A stretch of DNA of 64,000 nt from Owenia fusiformis (lineage: Eukaryota; Annelida; Polychaeta; Sabellida; Oweniidae): NCBI GenBank assembly GCA_903813345.2, contig CAIIXF020000011.1, positions 33,286,166 to 33,350,165 on the forward strand. The letters are read 5' to 3'. Positions 21,671 through 34,400 of the stretch are shown in pieces (within the stretch, counting starts at the first letter, position 1; each line of letters opens with the position of its first letter). The notes beneath the pieces were generated by a model. The model was not told the DNA's origin. It saw only the letters and a list, made by a program, of their open reading frames with translations, and searched no databases. The translations under genes were made by a program, and so were the position numbers.

Positions 21671-21748
21671 CTTTGTTTGTAAAAATGCCATCCATGGCTG
21701 TTCGATGGGATTCGCTACGCTTTGGCGTTGCCGTTGTTCTGGTTTTTA

Positions 21749-22145
21749 TCCACGAATGGATATGATATCTGCACGAGCGAGCGTAGCGAGAGAGTGCAGA
21801 TATCAATAACCATGAGTGGATTAAAATCATATCACGAGTAAATCATAGGATGTTCTTTTTATTCCATAGTTAAAGTCATCATCAGAATCGTCGGAAATTA
21901 AGTCATTTAATTCGAATTTTCCAAACGATCCGGCGATGTTGACACTTAGCCTCGTTTTGAGTCTGAAGTAGCAAAAATCCATAAACCATCGCATACGACG
22001 TCGTATGTCATGGCTAAAAAACCGTATGCTATGGTTAAGTGAATATTTGTCAAAAATATCATATTTTACCACTGATTCCAAAAATACCGTTTTTATTTTC
22101 ACATGTTATCCTATGAATATCATGCTAACTATGGAATAACATGTG
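21749..22145. repeat. Palindromic patch
   Basis: 21749-21820 folds on itself (ATCCACGAATGG and TATCTGCAC against GTGCAGATATC and CCATGAGTGGAT, loop GAGCGAGCGTAGCGAGAGA). Further on, ATATCACGAG, CATAGGAT and CCATAGTTA at 21828-21872 recur inverted and rearranged at 22095-22145. A 91-codon minus ORF between (21827-22102) is not recognised and is probably part of the repeat. Confidence 0.6.
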
Positions 22146-22837
22146 ATATAAAACAATATATTTACATAATACTGCTAGGCTATGAATACTACAATCTTTA
22201 CAAATTAAACAATATATATTACAATACAATACAATATATTTCAATATAATATATTTCAATACATAGTGTGGTCATGACATTTTTTATGATATGAGGTAGA
22301 CATAAACTGGAAGGTTATCTTAGGTTAAATAGAAGCTTTATCAATTATGTTAGCTGTCAATGAATTTCAATTTTAATATTTGATTTGTAACACTAAACAT
22401 TGGCCATTAGCCATAGAATGTTATAATGATGATGATAGTTTGGATTTGCGGTTTAAAAGGGTTCAATGATGTTGTCAGTAATTGTTGAAACTGAACCATT
22501 ATAAGTAAATCCCTTATTTACTATAAACATGATAACTAAAACTAAATGATTAATCACAAAAATATGTCAGATTAACAAAATAATCTAGTATTATCTTTGC
22601 TGTAATCAGGCTCAAGTCCTGGGGGTCGACTTGACTCATTAACCCCTAAGTAAGTACATATCCTAGATTCCAGATCCCTTGTTTTGACTTTTTTCACCAA
22701 CCCCTCCTTACATATTACCAACAAGGTCTCCTTATATCTTAAATTCTTACATAATTTTTTGCAATATTTTTAAACAATGTCCAAAGGTGGATGACATCTC
22801 TACAGAATATTATACTCATTAAAAGGAGTCTAAATCA

Positions 22838-22932
22838 TGTGTACTCACATAAATCATCTGTACTCATGTAAATCATCTGTACTCACATAAATCATCTGTA
22901 CTCAATAAATCATCTGTACTCACATGCATCAT
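22838..22932 (+). repeat. Tandem repeat of about 20 bp
   Basis: Five units of AATCATCTGTACTCACATA with small indels. Confidence 0.8.
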
Positions 22933-24117
22933 GTTAGACCAAAACTCACATAGAAATATTAAAGTCAATAAAAGATGGCTGTTAAATTTTTGAATTTTGA
23001 CAAATTTTTATATTTGGATTGAAACATGCTGGTTGACCCATATGTTGCTTTGTATATATCAGACTCAAAGTGTATAATGGAAACGATCCATATGATTTGA
23101 CAATGCAAATTGTATTTCTTTTTTTCTTTTTGCTTTTGAATTAGGTACTATATAATATTTTATTTTTGTTTATGGTATTTCACTTTCAAGTATACATATT
23201 TTCATGTTTCCACATAACTTGCAAATACATGTATATTCCAATGACCGTGATCATGTTACGTATTATTTATTATTAAATACCTATAAACATCTTGCTGTTT
23301 TGAAAATGGATAAATTATATACATGAAGTAACAATTATCTCTCAAGCAGCTCCAGTAATTCATAACTTTCACATATTTTTATGATCATTTCCAACTTTAT
23401 TTTTGCTTGCATTCTCATGATATATCAGCCTAATTGAACTAAAGTTTCTGACTTTTGGCAATATTTGTTTAACTCAAAAGTACAAAAAAATTCAATTTAT
23501 ACAGTGACTTACTGTAGATATAGTTAAGCAGTAGATCATTCTAAACAAAGATGCTTAAAGCTAATTGCCCTTGCAGAAAAGTAAAAATGCACTCCCTTGC
23601 AAAATATGAATTTCATAATATACCCCCTCAAAAAACCATGCCTCATTAGTAAAAGAAAATACTTCAATTGTTTTTACGATTATTTGTCACCAACTGTTAT
23701 TTTTTTTTAATTTTCTGTTGCTCTTTAAAAATATTTTGAAGGGTGATTTTTTACTACTACTTAAACTCAACTCATCAAGTATGTTAAAAACAGATAAGAA
23801 AAATACAACTTGTTAAGTAGATGAGACAATCTAAATCAGACAATTTTAACAGATATTTATCAGTTTACTATTAGAAACAAAACAAATTGTCATAAGGAGA
23901 ACAATATGAACTTGAAAACAATAGAATGTTACAGCTAACTTTTATATTAAGTTGATAAGTTTTGAACTTTATTTAAAGTTAAATTGGATGTACTTATACA
24001 AAGTTGTTAAAACGAGAGGAAGTAATAAAGTAATATGACGGTGCTTTTAAGAGTGAAACAAAAGTTCAGGACCAGGTTTTTGTCAAACCCAGAGGTTGGT
24101 ATCATTTATTTTTTATT

Positions 24118-24260
24118 ATGTCATAATCAGTGGTGACACATTGTTGTAGACAATGTTTTTGTGACTGACATTCAGTGTTGGTATTTGGCATATAACAATT
24201 GTTTCATTTTTGAAATTGCAGCCAGTTTGTTATATTTTTGTCATGTTATAATGCTTTGTT
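24118..24260 (+). repeat. Diverged TGTCACC-family repeat
   Basis: ATGTCATAATCAGTGGTGAC, a GTATTTGGCATATAAC middle and a TGTCATGTTATAATGC tail. Confidence 0.5.
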
Positions 24261-24589
24261 TTAGGGCCTGTAATAAATAACTGAGTCAGCAAAAGATCAT
24301 TTAGTGTTTGCAGCAAAAGATTGAAAATTTGCAAAAAATATTTTTATAGCCTTGAAGAGGGAATGTACTAGGATAGATATTCTCAGTACTCACATCTAAA
24401 ATAAAGCAGAATAAGACACATAATGATATGATAGAAATCAATATTCTTAGATATATCCATCATTAGAAACATTAAAACATTACATCCCCCCTCCCTCTCT
24501 ATACTACAGCATTGACTGTCTTATGGGAATTTGAAATATTATTATACAAAGCTAATATAGCATAAGGGTTATGTACTGGGAGGTTTTAG

Positions 24590-24686
24590 ATATGGGGTTT
24601 ATCCAGAGGGATATATGAATATCTACCTGAAGTATAGTAGGGACCGATGGTAGATGTGCATATCTCACAAGGGATAAACCCCATAT
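24590..24686. repeat. Imperfect 38 bp hairpin
   Basis: ATATGGGGTTTATCC at 24590 pairs with GGATAAACCCCATAT ending at 24686; the outer 15 bp are perfect and the inner 20 bp partly match. The loop is about 20 bases. Confidence 0.7.
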
Positions 24687-25442
24687 CCAAATCGACTGTA
24701 AATAGTTTCCCAATTTTTTTTTCTAATTTTTTTTCAAAGCAGAAAGATATGCCCTGGAGCGGGAGATATGGAGGTTCTGGATATGGAAACCTCAAAATCA
24801 GGATATATCTTAACAACTTATCTCCCTAAAACCCTACTTGGCATAGGATAATAGACTGTATTACTATGTGTATCTGGAAGTACATGTATGTGTATTGATT
24901 AATAGAAAATTTCAATGTAAGAAAGGGGGAAATATGCTTTTCCCAACTGACCGGTGATTAACAAATTTATTCCATGGTTACTTCATGTGCTTTCCTTCAC
25001 TCACTATTGAATCTGAAAGATACTGGGATAATAACCAATATCATCTTTGATCCCAATATCTATCCTGTTTTTAAAAGATTCAAATGGCATCCTTGATAGA
25101 TTAAGTTATATTTTCTGCCACTTAGAATACATGTTATTCCGGAAACAAACTCTTATTTTACTATAAAGAATTATTGAATGAATAAACAAGTTATAAGAGG
25201 GATTGTATATTATTGATGTACAGCACTGATTTGTTTTATTTAATTGAAACAAATACAAAATCTGTCATTTGTATTCTGCTTACAAAGGAATCAATTTAAA
25301 GTTTCAAAAATACAAATTAAATCTTTCATTTGTTTATAAAGGAATCAAGGTATTATTTTCAAATATTGAAGGCAATACTATATGCACTTCCCAAATATTA
25401 TCAATTTATTCCTGATATAAACAAATATTTGTTGATTTACAG

Positions 25443-28400
25443 CTTGAGGGAGAAAATGGGATGACAGTTCGAGATCTTGTATCGAATAGCTTCTCAGAAT
25501 ACCAAATAGAGGGGGACACGCGTATCAAAATGGCCGACAACAATGCCGAAGTTGACCCTGATGCTGATGCGGAAGATTTAGCAGATGGAGTTATCATGAT
25601 TGAAGCACCATATTGTGATAATGACGTGTTTGATGATGCAGGTAAGTCCTTATGTGTTTATTAGTCTTTGCAAGATTGATCAACTTTCCGTTTCACTATT
25701 TAACTCACTTTTAAACCTCAGAAATCGTATGAACCAATTATCTCCATTTCAAGGGTCTGAATTGAAATAATTAATTTTTATCAACATTACCTTAATCAAG
25801 AACTCTCTAGCTTGAGGAAAAATCCTAGGGAGAATACTAGATTATCAATTTATATGTCACCACCTAAAGCAGTGACTTTAGATTTGAGATTTCACCTTCA
25901 ATGACCTTTTAAAGGTCAAAAAGGTCTTTTACAACTAGTTTAACCATTAACTTAGATGACATTTTGCCATGTTAATGTCTTGTTATATTCTTGATTTTGT
26001 TTCAGATGGGCGTCTGAGGATTGCTAAAAGATTCCTAGCGGCTGAGAAAAGATATCTTGAGACTATTCGTACAATCAGTGAGATATACGCTGAACCTTTA
26101 AGGTAAAACATCTCTAACTTTATGTATTTTGTTTGATAGGGGGAGATTTATTGAGATACCAACATTTCTTGCTTGTGGCTTATTTCAGTAGACCTTGTTT
26201 TCAGTTCATTAAAGATAAACTTAAATTTCTTTAAAAATATGAGGTGTCATAAATCAAATAGAAAGTACAAACTTTTATGCCACTATATCTCTTTCAAAAG
26301 TATCCTATATACTCCTATATTACGTGTATGGATAATTGTTTTGAAAACGCATCCACACACATTAGTCATTTTAAACTGTATTAAGATATTTAGATGGCAT
26401 CGCAAGCTATGGTTATTGGAAAGCAGTACCCTACCCCATTGTGATACTCAGACCAACCAATAAGGATAAAACCATGTGAAAGATGAAGAAAAGAGCTTTA
26501 AAATGCTTTTTTTATTTGAAGCTTCTAGCTCAATTTTGAAGGATGTTGCATCAATTTTTGTAAAATTCAAAATAAATCTTATTTTTTTGGCTTGTTTATG
26601 CCACAATTGCACCCCCCCCCCCCACCCAACTGAAAACCAAAAATAAAATTCGCGATCGCACCACCCTGACTCAGAGCTGGCTACGCCCCTGCTTTGCCTT
26701 GCTAAGAATGTAGAAAGGTACAAATAGAAGGCTGTGATCTCTAACGGTGACCCTATCCATTTTCGTTTTAATTTTGCTTCATCGAAAGAAAGCTTCATTT
26801 ATACTCATTGAGTGAAGTTTTAATGGATGTAAATGGATGTGTGTGCCCCGTGTTGGGCTTTTAAAAACCCATGGCTATAAGAAATTTTTCAGTCTGGGTA
26901 TGCAATGAAAACATTGCCATCAATTTCCATGGTAATGGCAATGTAGAAACATAACATTGGAACAGCTATAAAATAATTGAAAGCCAGCATGTGACATAAC
27001 ATGCATTATAACAGAAACTTGATCTGAAATGTTGGCATTGCATTTGAGCTATATATAGCACATAACCTATCAGTCTCTTTGGCAAAATGTCAGTTTTGAG
27101 AATCACTTATCATACTGACATTAGAATTCATCATGTTTGTGATCTATTTGATCATGGACTTGTATATTATATCCAACTTGCCCAGGGGCGTTGCTAGCTT
27201 TCAGTCAGGAGGGGTGTGATCGCCAATAAAATTTTGATTTTCAGTCAAGGGGTGCGATTGTGGCATAAAGCCAAAAAGTAAGATTTTTCTTGAATTTTAC
27301 AAAAATTTATGCAGCTTCCTTCAAAATTGAGCTAAAAGCTTCAAATAAAAAGCATTTTAAAGCTCTTTTCTTTCTTCTGTCTCTTCTATATTTATTGGTT
27401 ATTGGGGGGGGGGGGGGGGTGCCTATGTTGCCTAATAATAGATGTTATATTTGAAAGTGTAAACACATTTTTTTGGCCAAAACCCTGACTTTCTGAGCCC
27501 GTTCATTTTGGAATTTGACTTTGAGCCAATCAATTGTGAAGGGAACAGTATAATCCCCTGGCATCATATCACACATTTACATACACGTTTTCTTAATAAC
27601 ATGTGACTTGTCCTCCCTAGCTATGATATAAAGAGACAAAAGTCAATCACCCTAGAAAAGGTATTTGGTCAGTGTCCAAACAGGCAATAAATGATTAAGA
27701 AGGACATCAGGTGTTTTGATTGTTTTATGGCATGTATAATCTTCAGAGCAGACCTATCATTAACTTACAAGTACCTATAAATTACTGCATGCATATGTAT
27801 GATTTACATGTCACACCTTTGTTTTGGGATTTTTTCAGTCATATTTAGCTCCTGGAGGTTAAGGTTATTTCTGTTGTGAAATTATATTAAGATACCTTTG
27901 AACAAGATGTCCTGCTTCACATGTCATTTCTCATAAAGTACCTTTTGAATCCACTTCTTACAAGAGAGCTTCATTAGTTAAAACTAGACTCTGCTCTAAG
28001 GGAAGTGGGAAGGAATAGCCTTCCATAGGCTAGTGACTATTTCAACATAAATGTCACTCTTGTTGAAATGATACCCTTTTGTTGTCACCCCCAGAAGTGG
28101 TGACATATTGTTATTGTCTCCAACTATCTTATGAATGGTGTTCAGCGGTCAGCATTTAGAATTGGGCGTCTGGAACAATTTGCTGTAACTTACAAGGTGG
28201 TGACATTTTTTCATACAATGCCAAAAGGCGAATTTGCAGCATGATTGTGTATTATGCCATGAAAAATATATCAATGAAATAAACCTATTGTTTAAAAAAA
28301 ATGTTTGTCAATTTTGTCATGTCAATGCCTTCTTAATAGTTTGAATTCACAATCATTTATTATCTTAGTCAAATTAGATCACCCCAATTCATCTACCCAA

Positions 28401-31400
28401 AAATTGCAGCTCCATAATTTTATGTCAGCTTCTAACCTAAGGGTACAATAGTAACAACTAGGCTATGTACTTCAGGGTATGTTGACTTAAAGAATATTAA
28501 AATAGTACTTAACTTTAAGAAACAATGATAATGTTTTATAACTCTTTTCAGGAAGTTTTCATCGCTAGGAAAGGAAGACCACAAGATATTATTTGGTAGC
28601 ATGGAACCTGTTTTGTCAGTCTCGTCTACACTATGCTCAAAGGTATGTTCATAACTATGTTTAGAGTTAGTGGGGCAGTCTTATTCTTCATTCACAGCTT
28701 CATACTTTTATGTCCAAATTCATAACAGTTGAAAAAGGGACGACCCCATTTTAAAAACTATTGCCAGATCTGTTTCATCTAGGATAACCAAGGTATGATG
28801 TTGTCATGATTGAAAATAAAAATGGTAAGCGAGTATGGAACTGTTGGACATTTAAGAAAATAGGCATGACATGGAATGGTGAGAGCAAGGGTCCTCAATA
28901 ATCCCCACAATCTAAGGATCCCAATATAGTTTTATCTCTCAGTGGGCCGACACAATCAAAACCCACTATATGTAAAATGCAAAATATGCTGCATATCAAA
29001 ACATCCAAAATATTAGAATGATGAACTTTTTCGCTTAACATGAAATGCCCTGGCAGCAATTGGCTAGCTTTTGTGTGTAATTTTTTATTGCTAATTGAAA
29101 AATAGATATTAGGTATTAAAAATTCAAAAAAGTGCAAAATACTTTGTAATTTTGAGACAATATTTTGTTACTCAATCTCACTTTTCCTCTTTCCCTTCTA
29201 ATTAATGCTATCATATCAAATGATTAAATTGGTGCTGAGGACCACATATGAATTAAAGAAACAAGCTAGAATTAAATTAAGAGAAAACGGAACATAATTC
29301 CAACATGATCCCCATTCAATTAATGTAAACAAACATTTTTCTTAATATTTTAACTTTTTCACTACCTATTTGACATTAACAACCAATTTTGCCCATTTTT
29401 ATTACACCCTTCAGCAAGAATAAATAAACAACAAAGAGATGTGCATTCTTATAAGGTTGAACTAGATATGTAAATGTCAATTGTGATAATTAATGGTCGA
29501 ACAATTCAAATTCAAAGCATTTTACATAGATTTTCTTCAATTTTGTTAAAAGTTTGAATTAACTATTACTGTCTTCTGCATTTTTGTACAAATTAAGATG
29601 TCACCTTTGAAATTGTAGACATCATTTTTTCCTCATTGTATATTAAGCCGAATAGGATTGTTTTCTTTTGAATATTGATTAATGATGTTGCCTGCATCTG
29701 TTAGGGTATGGACTTGTTCAAGGTAAAGTGGCTTGTTGCATACACTCTATTGGGAAATAAGCTATTAATAGATGGCATTCTAGTTCCGGCATAAACACAT
29801 GCTCAATAACTCATTTTTGGAGTTTTTTGGATCATTTGAAAAAAATGTCATTCAATAGTCTACAGTGTGTAATTTCTCTGCAAATAGAGGTCTTATTTTC
29901 ATGAAATTATTTGTTTGTACTTTTTAATGTTACCATCACTACATTTTGATTGTGATTAGAATTTGGAGCTCAGCAATCAATGTCAACAGTAGGCAATCAG
30001 TATTCCATTTCTGTAACAAATTCTTACTCTTTTAACCCTTTGCAATAAGTGACCATCTAGGTGGTTACATTTTCAGGTTATGATGCCTTATTTGTTGAGA
30101 AACAAGATGGATTGAATTTGTATTTTTGAAGAAGAGCATTGACTGGTTCCTCTTGTATTATGTTAAATCAGACTCCCGAAGTTTGGACCATCTAATTGAT
30201 TTTTATACTTAATGTCCATGGCTCATGCTAATGAACAATGGTACCATGAATGTAACTACAGATACAAAAATGTACCAATAAAAAATCAATTCACCTCCCC
30301 CTTCTGCTTTAGAGGACACTTGTTCAGAGAGATGCTTAGAGGTGTTAAGCAATAAAAGGATTGTGTACCTAGAGGCATCAGAATGGAGAGATAGTGTTTG
30401 TTGAAAACTTGCTTTCAAAAATTATGCCAATGTTTCCCTGACAAGCCTGTCTAATTTGAAAAACCTGAAAAAGGATTGATATGTCTTAAAAATATTGAAT
30501 TTATTGAGGATTTCAAATAAAGATCAATTAAAAATCAAAAGGTTAAATAGATAAGGTCACAACTGTTGGCATTTTTAGAAAACAAGCATGGCATAGAATG
30601 ATTATGGAGACATTTTTTAAAAATTTACACAACTCCCTATCCTGACTACCTCATTCAATAAGACACTGATACAAGGACTTTCATTTTGGATAATTTTTTT
30701 TTCAAAACATGTACTATACATTAAATTATTTTAGCTTTTTAGTTAGTCAGTAGTCTCTAGAATGTCCATGTTACATAGTACTTCATGTATACATAATAGT
30801 ATTTCTGTTATTTAGTTTAGATTATTACTTTTGAAGTAGTATCAGAAATTTCATGGTTTTTTGATATGTAATGCAGTTAACAGGGCCCAGTGCTTTTATT
30901 TTTGGGATTCTTTATACATCTTGAAACCCATAGCAAACTGTTCCATGGGATCTTTAAACACAGTATCATAAACAGGGCTCAGTTTATCCTTGACACGTTG
31001 AATATATGCTGCCATCTTAGGCCTCCTTTCCTTGCCCATATCTATATCAGTAGGCTCCACATTGACCAGTTCTGATATACATTGCAGATCAGCAATTGAG
31101 ATCTCGTCACCAGCCAAATATTCAGAATCTTTCAGCCAATAGTTTTCCAGCTGGTCCAGCATTTTCTCAAAACCTTCCTTGATTTTTTGGAGTTTCTCTT
31201 CAGGGCAGGTTTTCTTCATAAAGAATGGTTCCATGAACTGGAAAACACCAAAATTGATGTTACCATATTAAAAAACACTAAAAAACACCAAAATTGATGT
31301 CACCATATTAAATAACACCAAAATTGATGTCACCATTTTAAAAAACACCAAAATTGATTTCACCATATTAAAAATATATTGCAAATAGTTAAAAATAACA

Positions 31401-34400
31401 TTAATTTAAATCATAATTAAAAGATCTCAAATGACTGTATTTCTTATTTTTTCATCTGGTTTGACAAAAAAAAACTGGAATGAATGCAGTTATAATTTAC
31501 TAATGTACTACTTGAGACTGTTTGTATACAGAAAAGTTTCAAACTATGGAAGAGAATTTTGATTATTCAAACCAAACACTTACATAAGCCTCTAGATATC
31601 CAGATGCATTTTTCCTCATATCAGGACCATGCCAGCTGATATATTGGTTTACTTGCATTCTCCCTTTAGCACTTTTTGGGTACCAATGCTCAGGTACGCC
31701 ATCTAACTCTGCCAGGTACTGCAGGGCTGCGGAGCTGGAAATAAATATGTAATGATCTGTAATATGTATATAAAGCATCAATATTTATGAAAGCCTGTAC
31801 ATATTGTCTGTTTCTAACTCCTGAGGTACTAGCGCGTGTACACGTTAATGAGTCAATTATGCTGTACAAGGTAGGGTAACCTGACAACTCATCCCCTGGA
31901 CAACTCATCCCCTGGACAATTCATCCACTGGATAACTCATCCCCTGGACAACTCACCCCTGGGCAACTCATCCCTGAACAACTCATCTCTGGACAACTCA
32001 TCCCTGGATAACTCATCCTTTGACAACTCATCCCTGGACAGCTCATCCCCTAAGCAACTCATCCCTGGACAACTCATCCCCTAAACAACTCATCCATGGA
32101 CAACTCATCCCCAGACAACTCATGAGTTGTCTCATGAGGGATGAGCTGTCCATAAGCCCAAGGTAGATGGAGCAGGAAAAAGGTCAAGAAGGCTTTGGGT
32201 GAATGTACCTAATATGTATGTACATGTAACAAGTTAAACTAAAGCTAATTTACGAATATTCTAATATTCTCGAATATTATAATGTTAAACCCTGTGTAAC
32301 TTGACTTACCTTTCAAGGATGGTAGGCAGACCTTCTACTTCCAGGGCTGGAACTGTGCCAAATGGGCTGATCTCCTTCTGATATTTTGCTTTCTCCTCAG
32401 GAGCTATAAATGGAAAATTCAAGAAATCAGTCTTTATCCAGATATCCTCATATTGGATTATTATGCTGGGAAAGAAGAATACATGATATGATACCAGATT
32501 TTAGTAATAAATGCTTGAAACATTTTCAAAAAGATTGTGTTATTTACGTGACCCAGTCTTATTGTTTACAAAATGGATAATATTTTGAGGATAACTGATA
32601 ACCACTATGATAATGTTGTATTGATATTGCGCCTGTGAGATCTTTCTGTGTAAATATACAGTTAAAGTATGTATTTCAGGTGTCTATCATTATAGTCATT
32701 AGGGCAATAGTACAATATGTAATGTTTTTGAGGAAAGCCTATAGAAAGCCGAATTTAGTGAATTTAATCCTACCCAGGAATATCAAAAGCTAAAAAGATA
32801 AACTTTATTTGGAAACTCTTAAAACATTTTGATATTGAATCTTCAAAAATGTTTTATGAAAAATGAATTATAAAGATGAAATGATATAAATTTTATAAAT
32901 ATGGTGGTTTTCAATTTTTCCAAGCATTATCTACATCCCATCATAAAGTCCCCTGGGGCGATTGAAGGGATTTACATTATATATTTTATAAAGAAATAAA
33001 CATCACAATAATAAAAAAAATTATCTATACAAAAATGATGGAACAGGGGTGAAAAACAACCCACAAATGAAAATAATTAAACTGCCATCTAGACGTACTT
33101 GTATTTTTAAGACTCAATTGATTTTACCATTAAAAAATATGTAAAAACTCACTTCTCTCAAATGCTTGCAAGACAAATTCGTAATCAATTTTGTCTTTAT
33201 TCATCATCAACATCACCCCAACCGCTCTTGATGGTTGCGACCTGTAGTCAGCGTGCAATTTGATAGGTGCCATTTCTGATATATTCTCGTCTGTGGGATC
33301 TGCAGTCTCCTTGTGCTCAGTTGGTGCTCCTTCGCTGTGTTCTGTTGGCAACTTGATGTGTATGGCTTAAGTATTAACCTTTGGTGATGTGGTCTTTAAA
33401 ATTGTTTGATTCACATGTAAATATATAAGAATGTGTATATAAAGGCTTAAGTTGATTTAGGTATTTTACAGTCAACTGACACATGGGCATCCAAGCTATA
33501 GATTTAGATATCAGGTGACTTATAGTACAGGGTGAAACAAAAACTGCTATCAGCATAATATTGCATTACTTTTTGTCTTGTAACGCTCATAACTGCATCT
33601 AGTTGAACTAGTCCTCTGATACCGTGTAGAGTTGCTCCATGGATTCAAGTTCTAATGTGATAGAGAACAAGTAAAAAATCATGCAGACAAAAATGATACA
33701 ATACTATGTGAGTGGCATTTTTGTGTCACCCTGTATGGATCAGCAGTGAATCAAAGAGTGTTCTTTTTCTAACATATTGATTTAGATGAGAAAAGCCAAT
33801 CGATCACAGATGCTGTAGTTTTTTTAAATGAAGTTTTACATCGGTGTGTCTTTAATCAATATTTGTTATATTTGAAAGCTTGAAGTGATTGGGCAAAACT
33901 CTCATTCAACATTTGTTGTTTCTTTCTGTATGTTTTTATTGGAATTATTGAATGTCCATAGGAAGAGGGGGAATAGACCCAACCTTTGGCATTTGGGTAT
34001 GGCAATTGACCCAATCATAATGTTTTGTTTAAACATTTGTAGTTGTTGAATATTTACTTAAATATTATTATTAGGTAACTATATGTTCATGAGCTTAAAT
34101 ATGTAAGAATTAGATTTGTATTTAACCCCACACACAATGATGTTGCTGATAATTTATATCAATTTGTGTAAATATTAGATATGTATGTGTTTCTCAGTCT
34201 AATGTGCACCTTAAATTAAAGCTCAAATAAATGTACAGGAAAATCTGTCGAGTCGGAACGCCACTTGGACTTACCAAAATTGATCAGATTGGCAGATGTT
34301 TACATTTCTTTTTTTGACATTTTTTAACATGGAAATCTATGGCAGATTTTAAATTAGACTGAAAGTGTTCAGGTTAAGAGGTGTTCAGGTTAAGAGGTGA

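Larger units (their letters stand above)
22146..25442. other. Intron with minor repeats only
   Basis: No exon with splice borders was found. Contents are the tandem at 22838, a TGTCACC copy at 24118 and the hairpin at 24590. Confidence 0.4.

Noticed and set aside
25406-25597. 63-codon minus ORF
   Set aside because: Antisense shadow of the acidic-linker exon 25443-25641.
31880-32150. CRISPR-like regular array
   Set aside because: A 15 bp tandem repeat without spacers.
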